Assembly: GCA_023014485.1 (NCBI GenBank) | Contig: JAJOZX010005805.1 | Span: 124,001 to 188,000, forward strand | Direction of reading: 5' to 3' | Length of the DNA: 64,000 nt | Origin: Bathynomus jamesi | Lineage: Eukaryota > Arthropoda > Malacostraca > Isopoda > Cirolanidae | In this document: one piece after another, positions 1 through 10,856 of the stretch | Layout: every line of letters starts with the position of its first letter | Position numbering within the stretch: position 1 is the stretch's first letter | Translations under genes and position numbers: made by a program | Notes under the pieces: model-generated | Database searches by the model: none | Told to the model about the DNA's origin: nothing | Seen by the model: only the letters and a program-made list of their open reading frames with translations

Positions 1-838
1 ATAGGCTTGTGCTTGCCTTAGAAAAAATTTTGATGTAAGCTAGCTATGGAAATTACTAAAAGTGATTAAGTGTTTATTGTAGGCCAAGGTGTAGCTGAAG
101 AATATATAGTATCCAACTTCACAAACAACTTGCTTAACTATTAGTTAATCTAAGGCGACAAGAGCACTATACAAAATGGAATTACTGAAAAACGCAAGCT
201 TTCAGCCTATACTAAGCTCTTCGGCAATCGAGTGCCAGTGAAGAGGAATAGTGTGAGGAGGGCAACTTATAATAAGGCAAAGGGAACCGGAAGTGAGGAA
301 GAGGGCTCATCAAAAGGCAGATTAAAAAAGGATTAATATGTAAAACAGAAAAATGTACTGTAGGTACATGTGGTTTGCAAAATATGAATAGATAAAGTGA
401 CATAATAATAATAATTATAATAATGTGAGGTTGAATTAATAAATGAAGAGGAAGGATACAGAATGTGAATGACAACAGAGAACTGTTTGTTGTAATATTT
501 TTGCGTAGGTTTGTTTATTCTGGTCATTATTATTCTGGTATTATTAGAAAATGATTATTTATCATCGGTCATTATTTTTTTATTTATTTTTTAATATCAC
601 ACGTATATTGCGAACCACGTGAACCTATATTTTCCTTTTTTCGTCTTTCTTGTCACCCTTTTACTAATCCCCTTCGTCGCCTCTGTTCCCCTTTGCCTTA
701 CAAATTGACCATCTCCCTCTATCCCCCTTCACTCGCACCTGATCAAGACGTCAGCGTTGGTCGAAAGTTTGTTTCTAATAATAATCCAACTTTTTTTATC
801 GTAGTTTTATTTCGTTGATTAAACTTGTATATAATAAT
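1..838. other. AT-rich stretch, no gene seen
   Basis: I see no coding similarity, RNA gene or element terminus here. Short open frames are low-complexity (polypyrimidine or ATT-rich) and look like chance. Confidence 0.6.
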
Positions 839-839
839 A

Positions 840-935
840 ATGCATGGTTACGCATGATAACCTGCCCCACAAGGGCTCGAACCCACATTTTATGAATAGA
901 AGGTGAGGACGCTAGCCACCACACTACGAAGGGAT
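840..935 (-). mobile_element. tRNA-derived SINE-like fragment
   Basis: On the minus strand there is a box A-like stretch (GTGGTGGCTAGCGTCC) followed about 35 bases later by a box B-like stretch (GGGTTCGAGCCC), the internal RNA polymerase III promoter layout of tRNA-derived SINEs. The head resembles the first module of the dimeric SINE at 12335. It does not fold into a clean tRNA, so I call a SINE head rather than a tRNA gene. Confidence 0.5.
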
Positions 936-1130
936 TAAAGTTAACATAGCCTTCCATACATTTAAACAACTGAGGAAAGTCGTAACGCTTTCGCAGCCAG
1001 AGGCATTTTACGTGTTAACCCTCCTGCAGTCGAGCTAATGACCAGCATTTCATTCAGATTATCTGGTGCAACGCTTGGATCCTATAAATGGAATATGCAG
1101 CAACACGCACGATTTTGCGTCCTCCTCCCC

Positions 1131-1172
1131 TTCTACTCAAGAAGTGGTGGGTTCGAACCCTGGTAGGGGCAA
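1131..1172 (+). repeat. Box B-like tRNA/SINE remnant
   Basis: A perfect box B-like sequence (GGGTTCGAACCC) sits at 1149-1160 without a convincing box A upstream. It is probably the 3' half of a tRNA-derived SINE head. Confidence 0.3.
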
Positions 1173-1553
1173 TTTTTGCATACATATATAATGTATGTCG
1201 CTTTATCGACTTTCCGATCTGAAACCGTAAAATCTGTCGTACCGCAAAACACCTGAGCGCAACGCCATGGTAACATTTAAGCCTTTAAACCAATTTGGGG
1301 GGGGGTAAAGAATTTTCTGACGTTGAAAAACCATAGACGTTCATTGGTTAGTCGGTCGAAACAGCTACACAAAGCAGGTTCGCTTTCTTTGGCGTCCATA
1401 AGTATTTTGGGTTGGTTTGCTCATTGTATCAGTTTCTCGGAGACACTAGCACCGGACCTCCTATTTGCTTTATTGATTTTAAAAGATCCGTGCATAAACT
1501 TACATTTGTAATAGTTTTGCAGTTACTTTTGACGTATCCATATAAACCGGAAG

Positions 1554-1683
1554 GTATGATAATAAAAAACCCTAATAGACAGAGTTTATTTCCACAACAG
1601 TTTCGATGCCCACCCGAAGAGGATGCCAGTGGGTATCGAAACTGTTGTGGAAATAGTCTTATTAGAGTGGGTTTTTATCATAC
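1554..1683. mobile_element. Foldback (hairpin) MITE-like repeat
   Basis: Two arms, about 1554-1613 and 1630-1683, are imperfect reverse complements around a 16-base loop. The inner parts (CCACAACAGTTTCGAT and its complement) match almost perfectly and the outer parts contain small indels. The size and structure fit a foldback MITE. No target duplication is clear and the superfamily is unknown. Confidence 0.55.
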
Positions 1684-2805
1684 AGTATTTTGACCTACAC
1701 GTAGAAAAAGAAGTTTTTTGCATTTAAACCGGAAGGTCTTTCCCGATCCACTGATGACCACCCTGACCGCCCAATTAAGTCGATATAACGAACCACGAGT
1801 ATATATAATATTTATGTACATTTTCTACCTCGTGGTGTATAAAATGTTTTGTACTGAAACATCAGAATAACGAGCGGTTTATCAATTAGGCTGTAATACT
1901 ATATATACCAGGGTCTGTATAAAGTACGAGTTAATAGGCGAAAATAACAATTTATTAGGTTGAAGGCTGGTGCCATACAGCGTGTGCTTTACAAAGAAAA
2001 ATGAATTTGAAAAAAATTTCAAACGGAGTAACCACTTTGGTGAAATTCTTCCAACACTTTGACCATAGGAAAAGGATCATAAAACCAAGAAGGTTCACAT
2101 TTTGCGAACAAAATTGAAAAACAAAGGAAATGGGCGGAAGGAAAGAAAATGTGACAAAAATATGAAAAAAAATGTGAATTGTTTTAAATACAGAAAGTTA
2201 GAGAAAGTTAGAGAGAGAATAGGGCGCGTACCAGTTCTGCAGTTGCAAAAATGAAGTGGACAAGACCACTGGCTTAAAATGCATTTTGTGCAATACACTT
2301 AAGCATTACAAATTCCTGAACTTGGGGAAAGAAAGGATAGGAAAATGAGGAATAGAACGAATAACAAAATCATAGGCTTTTATGGTTTCGTGTGCGTCAA
2401 GAGCATGTAAAAGAACAGAAAAGTAGTAGTAGTACAAACGGAAATGGAGAATGTTGAGGAAGAAGAAACATTTGCAACCAGTTCACCGACAGAAAACCGG
2501 CAAACGTCAGTAAACCCCGACACGCGAAAATGGGACTCAGGACATCGAAGGGAACACACTAAAGGAAGGTGCAGAAGTAGACTTAGGCGGGTAAATGCCC
2601 CTAGTACAAGATAGTGACACCATGACTACAAACTAAATAACACCAAAGATTAAAAAAAACTGAGTAGGGAAGAAGATCAAACGAAAGAAATTGAACCTCT
2701 CAGAACTCTTAAAGAATCTAAACGACGGACTATATGAGAATATTACAAAACAGGTTCACGCACACGCACACACACACACACACCTTGTTAACTTTGTTGC
2801 TGTTT
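1684..2805. other. No gene seen; short CA microsatellite near 2760
   Basis: The stretch is A-rich on the plus strand and holds no recognisable domain. A CA/CACA tract at about 2758-2783 precedes the retrotransposon tail. The preceding A-rich sequence could be decayed mobile-element DNA, but I cannot assign it. Confidence 0.5.
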
Positions 2806-2820
2806 CGTGCGTTGGTCTCT

Positions 2821-3385
2821 TCACACGGAGGTTAAGCTGATGGCCCCGCCTCTAGGTCTGACTTGGAGGAGGAGCGAGTTGATTTCATGTCCTCTCCACC
2901 GTACATAGCCAGGTACACCCGGCTCATCTGGTACCGTCCTGAGCCAGGCATCTAGTCTTCTCTTGAAGACTTCAACTTTGACCCCTGTAACATTTCTGAG
3001 GTCCTTTGGAAGCTGGTTAAAAAGTCTTGGCCCCCTGACAACCAAGCTACATATTCTGCCTTTCCTATTTTCCAGTGTTTGAATGGTAATTGGGTTTAGG
3101 TTTAGTTTTAGGTTTGGTACCAGTTTTTCGATCATTTTCCACATGTAGGTTATGGTGTACCCCTCTCTTCTTCTTTCCAGGGAGTACAGATTTAGTTTAC
3201 GTAGTCTTTCCCAGTAGTTGAGTTCTTTGCAGCCATCAATCTTGGCTGTGAAATGTCCGTGTGTTTCTTCTAGTTTATTAGTTTCTTCCTTTTTATATGG
3301 GGACGTCAAAACTGAGCAGTATTCACGTTTTGGTATAATCAGTGTTTTTAGCAGGAGAATCATTACTGTCCTGTCCCTTCTTTTG
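2821..3385 (-). pseudogene. 3' end of a Jockey/CR1-like reverse transcriptase ORF
   Basis: The minus-strand frame encodes the C-terminal region of a non-LTR retrotransposon polymerase, downstream of the catalytic domain. Recognisable blocks, in order, are IPKREYCSVLTSPYKKEE, LNYWERLRKLNLYSLERRR, KMIEKLVPNL, RGPRLFNQLPKDLRNVTG and FKRRLDAWLRTVPDEPG. These match the post-RT region seen in arthropod non-LTR elements. The catalytic YADD region is absent, so the copy is 5' truncated as is usual after target-primed reverse transcription. The ORF stops near 2821 and the element then runs into CACA sequence. Related tails occur at 3450, 8228 and 19020. It is not functional. Confidence 0.85.
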
Positions 3386-3395
3386 AATGTTTATT

Positions 3396-3440
3396 CAAAA
3401 AAAAAATATATATATATAATATATATATTATATATATATT
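3396..3440. repeat. (TA)n microsatellite
   Basis: A run of TA dinucleotides with a few interruptions follows directly upstream of the retroelement tail. Confidence 0.9.
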
Positions 3441-3449
3441 TCAACCTTT

Positions 3450-3645
3450 CAAATGTTCCGCGCGATGATTCCTCGTTTCAGGAAGGTCAAGCTTGTCGCC
3501 CCTCTCGAATTGGCCTGGTGAAGTAGTGAGTTGGTTTCTTGTACTTTCCACCTCACATAACCAGGTACGCCCAGCTCATCGGGGATTGTTCTGAGCCAGG
3601 CGTCTAATCTTCTTTTGAAGATGTCCACTGCAACACCACTCGTTT
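3450..3645 (-). pseudogene. Diverged second copy of the same retroelement 3' tail
   Basis: Read on the minus strand this matches the end of the 2821-3385 copy (blocks equivalent to FKRRLDAWLRT, PG..GY.RW and the post-stop GACCTT sequence) but is clearly more diverged and frameshifted. It lies in the same orientation, separated from the first copy by the TA tract, so this is either two insertions of related elements or an old local duplication. Confidence 0.6.
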
Positions 3646-3662
3646 CTTATATATATATAGTT

Positions 3663-3807
3663 ACGCGTAATCGGTGAAATTGCTTATTTCATGAAATAAG
3701 CAGAGCGAAAATTGCTTATTTCATGAAATAAGCAATAACTGCTTATTTCATGAAATGCAATGGTGCAACTCCTTTTTTCGGTTCCACTGATTACGCACGC
3801 GCGTTCG
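3663..3807. mobile_element. Foldback element with repeated short palindromes
   Basis: The ends CGCGTAATCGGTG and CACTGATTACGC are inverted relative to each other. Between them the palindrome GCTTATTTCATGAAATAAGC occurs twice in full and once in part (about 3691-3757). This fits a small MITE whose interior is made of nested palindromes. No protein is encoded. Confidence 0.6.
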
Positions 3808-5359
3808 TTTATTTCAGGATGACTGCCTATCCACCCGGATGGCCTTTCAATTTTATACGCATAGTTTTTCTCGGCTTAATTGAAGCCCACTTTGAATTTC
3901 AAATTTCATTGTTAATTTACCCTCGGCTTACAAGAGAGGCCGATTGCAAGGTAACATAAAACAATACACTCCCTCGTATAAAGTTTATTTTATTTAACTC
4001 ACAATAGGACATAAATTGAACAGAAATATACACATGTACGATTACAAATTTTGTTCCGAAAACCTAATTTTCAATTTAAAGAAAATGTTTGCAATTATTT
4101 AAGTCTCAAAAAACCATTTATACAGAGGGATTTTTTATTTGCGTGTAACTCTAGAAATAGCACTAAATTCAAATTCCGAAATATAAGAATAAATGTACAG
4201 AAGTAGTTTACGTACGAAAATTTTTGGGGGAAATTTACTCGCGAAGTTCTGCGTGGATTCCGCAGGTTTTCCAAGAAAAAAAAAGTCCGTCAATTAAATC
4301 AAATAAATTTTCACAAATGCTTTAAATGGTCATGCACTGCTTTAAATGGTCATGCACTGCTTTAAATGGTCATGCACTAACTTCTCCGGTTTCCTCGGGA
4401 GACAAGATCACCACAAGATATTTACTCTCCCCTGAGGAAACATAATATTTTGCAAACTTAACAAGTTTAACATTTAATGTGAACAATAATTAAATTAAAT
4501 TTCAGTTTCTTTTCTGTCGGCTAACATTAAGATCTTACAACAACGTCCGCGTGAAACAAAGGCAATTCAGATTTTCGCACAACGTGAAACAGTTTTAACT
4601 CAACTTAGAAATTTTCAATCATGCCACAGAGTTTAAAGATTGTTTTAAAAGCCACTTTAACTTTTGAGAACGGAACTACAACTAATTTAGAAATCTAAGT
4701 TACACCTTAAAATTACAAGGACTCCGCCTTACAGTACTCTGAATGACCTATCAAAAACATTTTCATTACACGAGGTCATTCCTACAAAAGCTTTCATCTA
4801 TATATGAGGGAAGGAGTAGTTTCCCTTTTCCCTCACTGGGTGTTACAAGAATCATTGTCCTTTGATCGGACATTGACATTTCCTTCAAAGGAAAGCTGCT
4901 CCTTTTCCTTGAAAATCAACTTAAAATAGTCCTTTCTTCGAAGCCACTTGTTTCTCAAATTTATGATCAACTTTATGGTCCAATTTAACAAGTGGGTTCG
5001 AAGTGAGTTTCCAAAAGTTTAACCATGAAACGAAGAGAAAACAAACCATCTTACAATTGAATCAGTTCAGTTTGTTTTCCCTTCCTACGAATCGAGAGGC
5101 GCTGTTCGGGACCCTACCATAAATCTCTGCCTCAAGGCTGACTTGGGTATTACAATTACCGTGAGAAGACAAAATTAAAATCGAACAAATTTTAAACAAT
5201 TTGTATTTTTTTAACCCTGTAGCAAGAAGCCTATTGATATTCTTCAATAACAATAATCTAAACTGCTTTGTTTTAGAGATTTAAACAATAAAAATCATAA
5301 AACTAAAATTTTTGTTCCTATTTTAGTAAGAGATTTAGGCACACAAATTTGCCGTCACA
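3808..5359. other. No gene seen; short tandem repeat at 4318-4378
   Basis: No coding similarity was found. Three head-to-tail copies of a 20-bp unit (TTTAAATGGTCATGCACTGC) lie at about 4320-4378. The rest is AT-rich unique-looking sequence. Confidence 0.6.
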
Positions 5360-5361
5360 AC

Positions 5362-5428
5362 AATATATATATATATATATATTATAAATAATTTATATAT
5401 ATATATATAATTTATATATATATATAAT
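5362..5428. repeat. (TA)n microsatellite with TAAT interruptions
   Basis: Several TA runs are separated by short AAT/TTA interruptions. Confidence 0.9.
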
Positions 5429-6504
5429 CGCCGTAAAAAATGTTTGTTCATGAGCAACGGAAGTTGCAGACACGAAGCAAAATGCTACTATTTCCACCCA
5501 TTTCTGTGCAGGCAGGCAGTCTGTTAGGGAGAAAAAATGCCTAAATATGGAGTGGCCGTATTTTCGCATTAAGAGTATTCGAGGAAGAGGAATAACGGCT
5601 CAAACAAACCCTAACTAAAGGAATAACAGTGCCAATGACGTACATTTTTTTTTTAGAAGAAATGAGAAGAATAAAAGAACTGCCCCTCATGAGAAGAGAT
5701 CGAACTTCGCAATACATACACCATCCTCCTGTCCAACATCACTCACCTTAATACAACAACCACAGTGGTATGAAGAGCCACACCCCCAATTACTCTCAAA
5801 TGCAACACCCAACCAATAACACTGAACAGGAACCACAAAAATTGACCAGAAAATGTTAATTAATTATCGAGGAAAACCGAGCATCAACATTTTTAACGCT
5901 GTAAATTTATTATATACAAATAGACAAAGCCTGTACATTGACCATGACCACTGACTAGTGGACATTTAAACAAGTATATAATGTGTATACTTGTATATAT
6001 TTGGCGAAATTTGACTATACAATTTTCTATTTTTGGCGAAATTTTGTTCGTGATAGGTTGGTTGGTAACCTTGCTGTCCACTAGTCAGTTAGCAGACAAA
6101 TGTTTGTGGCTTTGTGACTTGGTTTCTTTTATATCATTTGAAACTATTTTATGGTATTAGTTGACTGAACATGTTAGATAACAATGTTAGCTAACATGTT
6201 AAACCAACATGTAGATAAGTTAGCGTGAATGTAAATGCGATTTAACATGGAAGAAAAATGGCGAAGTTGTATACGGAAGGGTTGACGAAAGTAAATAGAG
6301 ACACGATGATTGTCCTCAAGAACAAATGGCAAAACTCATCAATGGAATGCCAAAACGCGAGTGTCAGCTTTGCATAACGCAAAGAGGAAGGCAAAACGCC
6401 ATTGTAAATACTCGTATATTTATTCAAAAAACTGTTGTTTATTTATTTTTATTACCTTAAAAAGAATATGGAGAAACAAGGTTTTGTCAACTTTTCAATC
6501 CTCT
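5429..6504. other. No gene seen
   Basis: No domain or element terminus is recognisable. The 13-mer TGACTAGTGGACA near 5950 recurs in inverted form near 6075, which is too short to define an element. Confidence 0.5.
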
Positions 6505-7300
6505 GTATGTTAAGTTTCATGGTAACATTACAGAAGATGGTAGAACCCAGACAATAATGCTATTAGATACTGTAGACTGTCATGCACTTAATCAGGAAAT
6601 TTGTGAAGCAACTAGAAAGAGAGACGTTTTGGATTTAATTTTGTTAAATAATAATGACGTTATAATAAATAAGGTAACGCGCACAAATTTCCGTGACCAT
6701 AACCTAATCGATATGTAATTAAAGTCAGCAACTAGAAGACCAAAAACGCATCCCAGACAGTCGGAAGGAATATTTGAAAGTTTAAATATGAATTCAAAGA
6801 AAATGGATTTGGAAAGTGTAAATGAAGATTTAAAGAAAGTAAAGTGGGAATTGCTACTTCACGAGAAGACTCCGGAAGAAATATCCATAATAGAAAATGA
6901 AACTAAACCCAAATTGCTGAACCATGTTCCAAAGAAGACGTAGCATGCTCGAGAGAAAAGTCAGAACGCTATTTAGACGTCGGAAACAAACCGTAAATCA
7001 TCTCCACAGATGCAGAACTGAAGCAAGGAGACTCGTACTAGAGAAAAAAACTGTGAAATAGAAATGGACCTAAAATAAACATTCATCCACAAGACAAGCG
7101 AGGAGGAAAACATGGTGGCAGAAAAGATAAAATACTTCTACGCATTTGCGAGAACTAAAATACGGCGTAGACAGAGTACTGGTCCGTTAAAAGATGGGGG
7201 GGCAACCGAATACAGAGTACTGGTCCGTTAAAAGATGGGGGGGCAACCAAATACACAAATGAGACGGAAAAAAATGAGCGAACCGCTTAAGAAGCAATTT
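6505..7300 (+). pseudogene. Internal fragment of a non-LTR retrotransposon (endonuclease end and linker)
   Basis: Translated pieces resemble the end of an AP-type endonuclease domain (RKRDVLDLILLNN, then NFRDHNL, equivalent to the SDH motif) followed by the basic linker before the RT (RKVRTLFRRRKQTVNHLHRC). The reading frame breaks several times. The same sequence occurs at 34920-35200 and 37606-37810, where a DNA transposon has split it, so this copy shows the uninterrupted site. The C-terminal fragment at 7495 may be part of the same insertion. Confidence 0.6.
7171..7252. repeat. 41-bp tandem duplication
   Basis: A 41-bp unit beginning ACAGAGTACTGGTCCGTTAA occurs twice in tandem (7171-7211 and 7212-7252), nearly identical, inside decayed retrotransposon sequence. 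Confidence 0.85.
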
Positions 7301-7494
7301 AACTGTGTTTAGCACCGAGAAAAAGTAGAAATCAATTAATTTTTTGACGTAGATAACGAGTCGGTCAAGAAGTAGTTAGGACACGATTCTATTGATGGAT
7401 TTAAAGTTATTGGAAGGCGACGTAATTAAAGCTTTATCACAAATACGAGTAAATTCCGTCCCTAATATTGAGCGTTACACAATAATATACGTTT

Positions 7495-7650
7495 GGAGAA
7501 TATTGGAGGGTTGTGGAATACGAGGCCCAAAACTTTTTAACGTTTTGCTAAAAGAACTGAGGAACGTCTAGCACACCAACCTGAATAGTTTCAAGAACCA
7601 GCTAAGTAGGTTCTTGTGCAAAGTCTCCAACCAGCCATGCGTGGCTGCCA
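7495..7650 (+). pseudogene. C-terminal RT tail of a second non-LTR family
   Basis: The plus strand contains RGPKLFNVLPKELRNV followed by NSFKNQLSRFLC, the post-RT signature that ends many non-LTR polymerases. It differs from the tail at 8228 and ends just before the Tc1 fragment. It is broken by a stop codon. Confidence 0.55.
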
Positions 7651-7659
7651 AACATTAAT

Positions 7660-8226
7660 ACTATCTAAGATCGATGTTCATCCCTCTACTGTACATGTAC
7701 ATTGAGAAAGCATGGTCTGCATGGAAGAGGTGCATGAAAGCATGGTCTGCATGGAAGAGTTGCACGAAGAAAACCCCTGCTACGAAAAGCGCACAAAAGC
7801 TCGTTTATAGTACGCCAAGGTTCTTCACAATAATGAATATGCATCTGAAGGAAAATTCTCTTGATAGATGAGATCAAATTGAATTATTCGAAAATAACGA
7901 GCAACGGTATGTTTGGCGGAAGTCAAATACTGCAGTCGATGGGAAAATATCCTTCCTACGGTTGAAAACAGTGGTGGTAGTTTGCTTCTTTGGGGATGTT
8001 TTAATGCTTCTGGTCCAGGAAAGCTTGTCATCAATGGAATCATGAATTCGAAGAAATATCAAGAAATTTTAGAAGAAAATGCATTGCCTTCAGTTCAGAA
8101 GTTGCAAATAGGTAGCAATTGGGTACTGCAACAAGATAATGACCCAAAACAAAAGTAAGAGCAGCATGAAATGGCTTCAACAAAAAAAATGCTGTCCGCG
8201 AGGGAAACCATTCGAATCTGAGTGAG
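7660..8226 (+). pseudogene. Decayed Tc1-type transposase fragment
   Basis: Across changing frames the plus strand encodes blocks typical of Tc1 transposases: HGRVARRKPLLRKAHK (end of the HTH region), ELFENNEQRYVWRKSN (around the first catalytic Asp), NSGGSLLLWGCFNASGPG, then NSKKYQEILEENALPSV and SNWVLQQDNDPKQ with the second catalytic Asp. The third acidic motif is missing because the fragment stops at the junction with a retroelement tail at 8228. A 30-bp duplication at 7706-7765 lies inside it. No TIRs are visible. It is non-functional. Confidence 0.8.
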
Positions 8227-8227
8227 G

Positions 8228-8490
8228 AAAATAGCTTGGTTGTCAGGGGTCCAAGACTTTTTAACCAGCTTCCAAAGGACCTCAGGAACGTTACAGGGGT
8301 CAAAGTTGAAGTCTTCAAGAGAAGACGATGCTTGGCTATGGACGGTACCAGATGAGCTGGGTGTACCTGGCTATGTACGGTGGAGAGCGCAAGAAAGCAA
8401 CTCCTCCACCAAGTCAGACCTAGAGGCGGGGCCACCAGCTTGACCTTCGTGTGAAGAGACCAACGCACGGAACAGCAACGAGGTTAGAGG
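8228..8490 (+). pseudogene. Retroelement 3' tail, plus orientation
   Basis: This contains VRGPRLFNQLPKDLRNVTG-type sequence, then VPGYVRWRAQE and the post-stop sequence GACCTTCGTGTGAAGAGACC, all shared with the minus-strand tails at 2821 and 19020. It is a 5'-truncated insertion abutting the Tc1 fragment. Confidence 0.8.
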
Positions 8491-8722
8491 TATATATATA
8501 TGTATATAATATTAGGGTGGTCCATAACTATATAGGGGAATTTTTTTTTAATATTTCCTAGCTCCCACCCACTGAAGTTGAGATTCTGTGAGAAAATGTT
8601 GCAGTTAAATTTTCGTTTCGATCAGTTCATATTTAAGGGTCGCTCACGAGTTTCAAAATTTATCCTATCACTGTAATAGGTATTATATGGTATCCACTAC
8701 AGCTCCACCGCCTCTGGGTCCC
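8491..8722. other. No gene seen
   Basis: The stretch contains a short TA tract, a motif TAGGGTGGTCC that resembles mariner termini but has no inverted partner nearby, and a run of C at about 8719-8728. Confidence 0.4.
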
Positions 8723-8724
8723 CC

Positions 8725-10856
8725 CCCCCAATCCACGAGCTGATGGATGAGTACTATCTGTTCTTCGACGGGGGTGGGGTTGTCATGGTTGGCAATCACT
8801 CATTGTCTCCCAGTCAAAGAGCTTTTTCTGTCATGGAAACTCTTGGCGATGCTCCGACACTACTTGCAGCAGATACTGCAGCTGCTGCTCGTCTTTGGTG
8901 TGGCGGCCGCTGTACTGTTGGACGAGGGCCACAGCTCGCTCGGCGTGGTCATGTGGTCCTCCATTTTTTCCCATTCATCCCGATCATTGTTCAAGAAACC
9001 TGCAGACAATTGCAGTCGTTCGAAGAACCTCTTCGAATTCTTTGTCACAAGGCTCTCAAAAGACGAACTGAGAGGCTGGTTGACACATTCTGGAATCTGC
9101 TCTCCACCCTCTTTCTTGTATAGGGCTGCGACCATCCGACGTTTCGTTGCAGATGGAGCGTCGGCATCGAAGAAGGCCAATGGAATCTTTTCCTCAGAGA
9201 GGTACCAAAGCTGTCCTGCCAGCTTCTGACTGGCTGCTTTAGAGATCTACTGTGGATACGACCTCAATGCTTCCAAGAGGCAAAGGTCCTGGGCTGGAGC
9301 GTAAGCGGCCATCGGAGCAGTGAACCATGCCTTCAGGTAGACTGTCACAGCTAAGATATTCATGTCTTGCAAGCATGTTTTCTCTGTGTGAGATGTTGCA
9401 ATTGCTCCCGGAACATCCACATCTTGATAGAATACAGGACCTTGCACATCCGGTGAGCGTTATGCATCGCATCTGGACGCTTGAATCGAATCGGCGATTC
9501 AAGATTTCCACCAAGGAAGACTATGGCGCGTTCCAAAAATTCCTTGTAATCGTCTCGGTACGTTTTGCGCTGGATTTGGTCTTTTGGTCTTTGACGAACT
9601 TCAGAAGTTCTTCTCTGACTGGTAATAGGGATGGACCAACAGTGGGGTCGTCGACACCTGTTTGGAACTTGATTTTGTTGATGTAGTTCCACTGTTGCTG
9701 GAACCTCTTGAATAACAGAACTTTAGGACCAGAAATTGCGTCATGACAGGCCGTGAACGCGGCGGCGACAACTAGCTCCATGATATGATGCCTGTATGCA
9801 AAGTAGATCAGCTCTTTCTGCAACTTCTGCTCTAGGAGCAAACATCATCTTGAGTGACGGCCAGTGTTAGCAGTGGCAGTGTCAAAACACATCACCACTC
9901 TTTCACTTTGTCCCCAAAGTTGCAAGAGATCGAACACCGCTTGTGCCTGCTGTTGCCCACTTCCCGAAGCTATTTTTGGCGCTCCCAAGAGCTGGCAGTT
10001 GCCATCTGAAGTGGACACTAAGACGGGAAGCCGGTCCACCTCTCGTTGTTGGTAGGTCTAGCCGAAGCTTTCCGTCCCAGTGCACCACCACTAGTCCGGA
10101 ATGGAATCCTTTGTGCACCACCACTAGTCCGGAATGGAATCCTTTTTGGACCAATTCAGCCTGCTGCCTGCGATGATGCTCTCGGCTGCGCTTCCCAGAG
10201 GATCGGCTGAGAGTCAGTTCCTCGAGGTTTTGGCCAAGGCTGCGAGCTGTTTCCGATACAATGTAAAGCGCCATCCGGTCACTAACCCCCGTCCTGTCCA
10301 AGGCTGAAGATAATTCCGAGTTGAAAATATTCTTGGGCTGGCGTGTTCTTTTTTTGGGGGGGGGGGGAGGACGACAACCTCCAGTGGCTCCCTCAAGAAA
10401 CTCGTCATCGGCAGAGCTTGAAGAAACAAGTTCGGCTGTTTGGGATGTCGAGGCTTGCTCTTCGACTGCTTCCTCTTTCGGACGTTTCCTCTGCTTTCCG
10501 TTTTGCAACCTTCTGCTGCTCCTCCGCCATTTTTTTGTCGACGGAGCCCATTGTGCCATGCCGACCGGGCTCTCTCTGAGCGAGAAGGAAGTCGTGGTGA
10601 TCTTGAAACTGGATCATCTGGAGAGCGTTTCCATGTGCAATATCGAACAAATTGTTCAGCTTGCTTTTGAAAGACTTCTTGTTTTGGATTTGGCCTTCCC
10701 TTGTTCTTTATCAAAGCCTGCCACTCTTTGAACAAGACCAAAAGCTTCTCCAAACAGTGGTCCCTCCGGTGTTCGTATGCGGGCTGTTTCTCAAAATGAG
10801 AGAACTTCCTCCAGCACTACTTCGGCGCTTTGTTTGGCGTCTTTCTTATTCATAAC
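8725..10856 (-). pseudogene. Decayed transposase-like gene, possibly hAT-related
   Basis: Read on the minus strand from an ATG near 10856, a protein can be followed through several frames: an N-terminal helical region (EKLLVLFKEWQALIKNK, then NPKQEVFQKQAEQFVRYC), a Lys/Arg/Glu-rich segment, a Pro/Lys-rich segment, then a conserved core with VSTSDGNCQLLGAPKIASG, RVVMCFDTATANTGRHS, YRHHIMELVVAAAF and LFKRFQQQWNYINK, and a C-terminal part (ALAFFDADAPSATKRRMVAAL). FDTATANTG and RHHIMEL are reminiscent of the catalytic Asp and CxxH regions of RNase H-fold hAT transposases. That assignment is inference. I have seen this family as repeated genes in arthropods and cnidarians but cannot name it. At least five frame changes and a 33-bp in-frame duplication (10080-10145) show decay. 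No TIRs were found. Confidence 0.6.
10080..10145. repeat. 33-bp tandem duplication inside a transposase-like gene
   Basis: Two identical 33-bp units (10080-10112 and 10113-10145) duplicate 11 codons of the minus-strand frame (GFHSGLVVVHK). Confidence 0.9.

Noticed and set aside
8743..9229. Overlapping plus-strand open frames of 126 and 160 codons
   Set aside because: They are antisense to the conserved minus-strand transposase-like protein and contain no recognisable domain.
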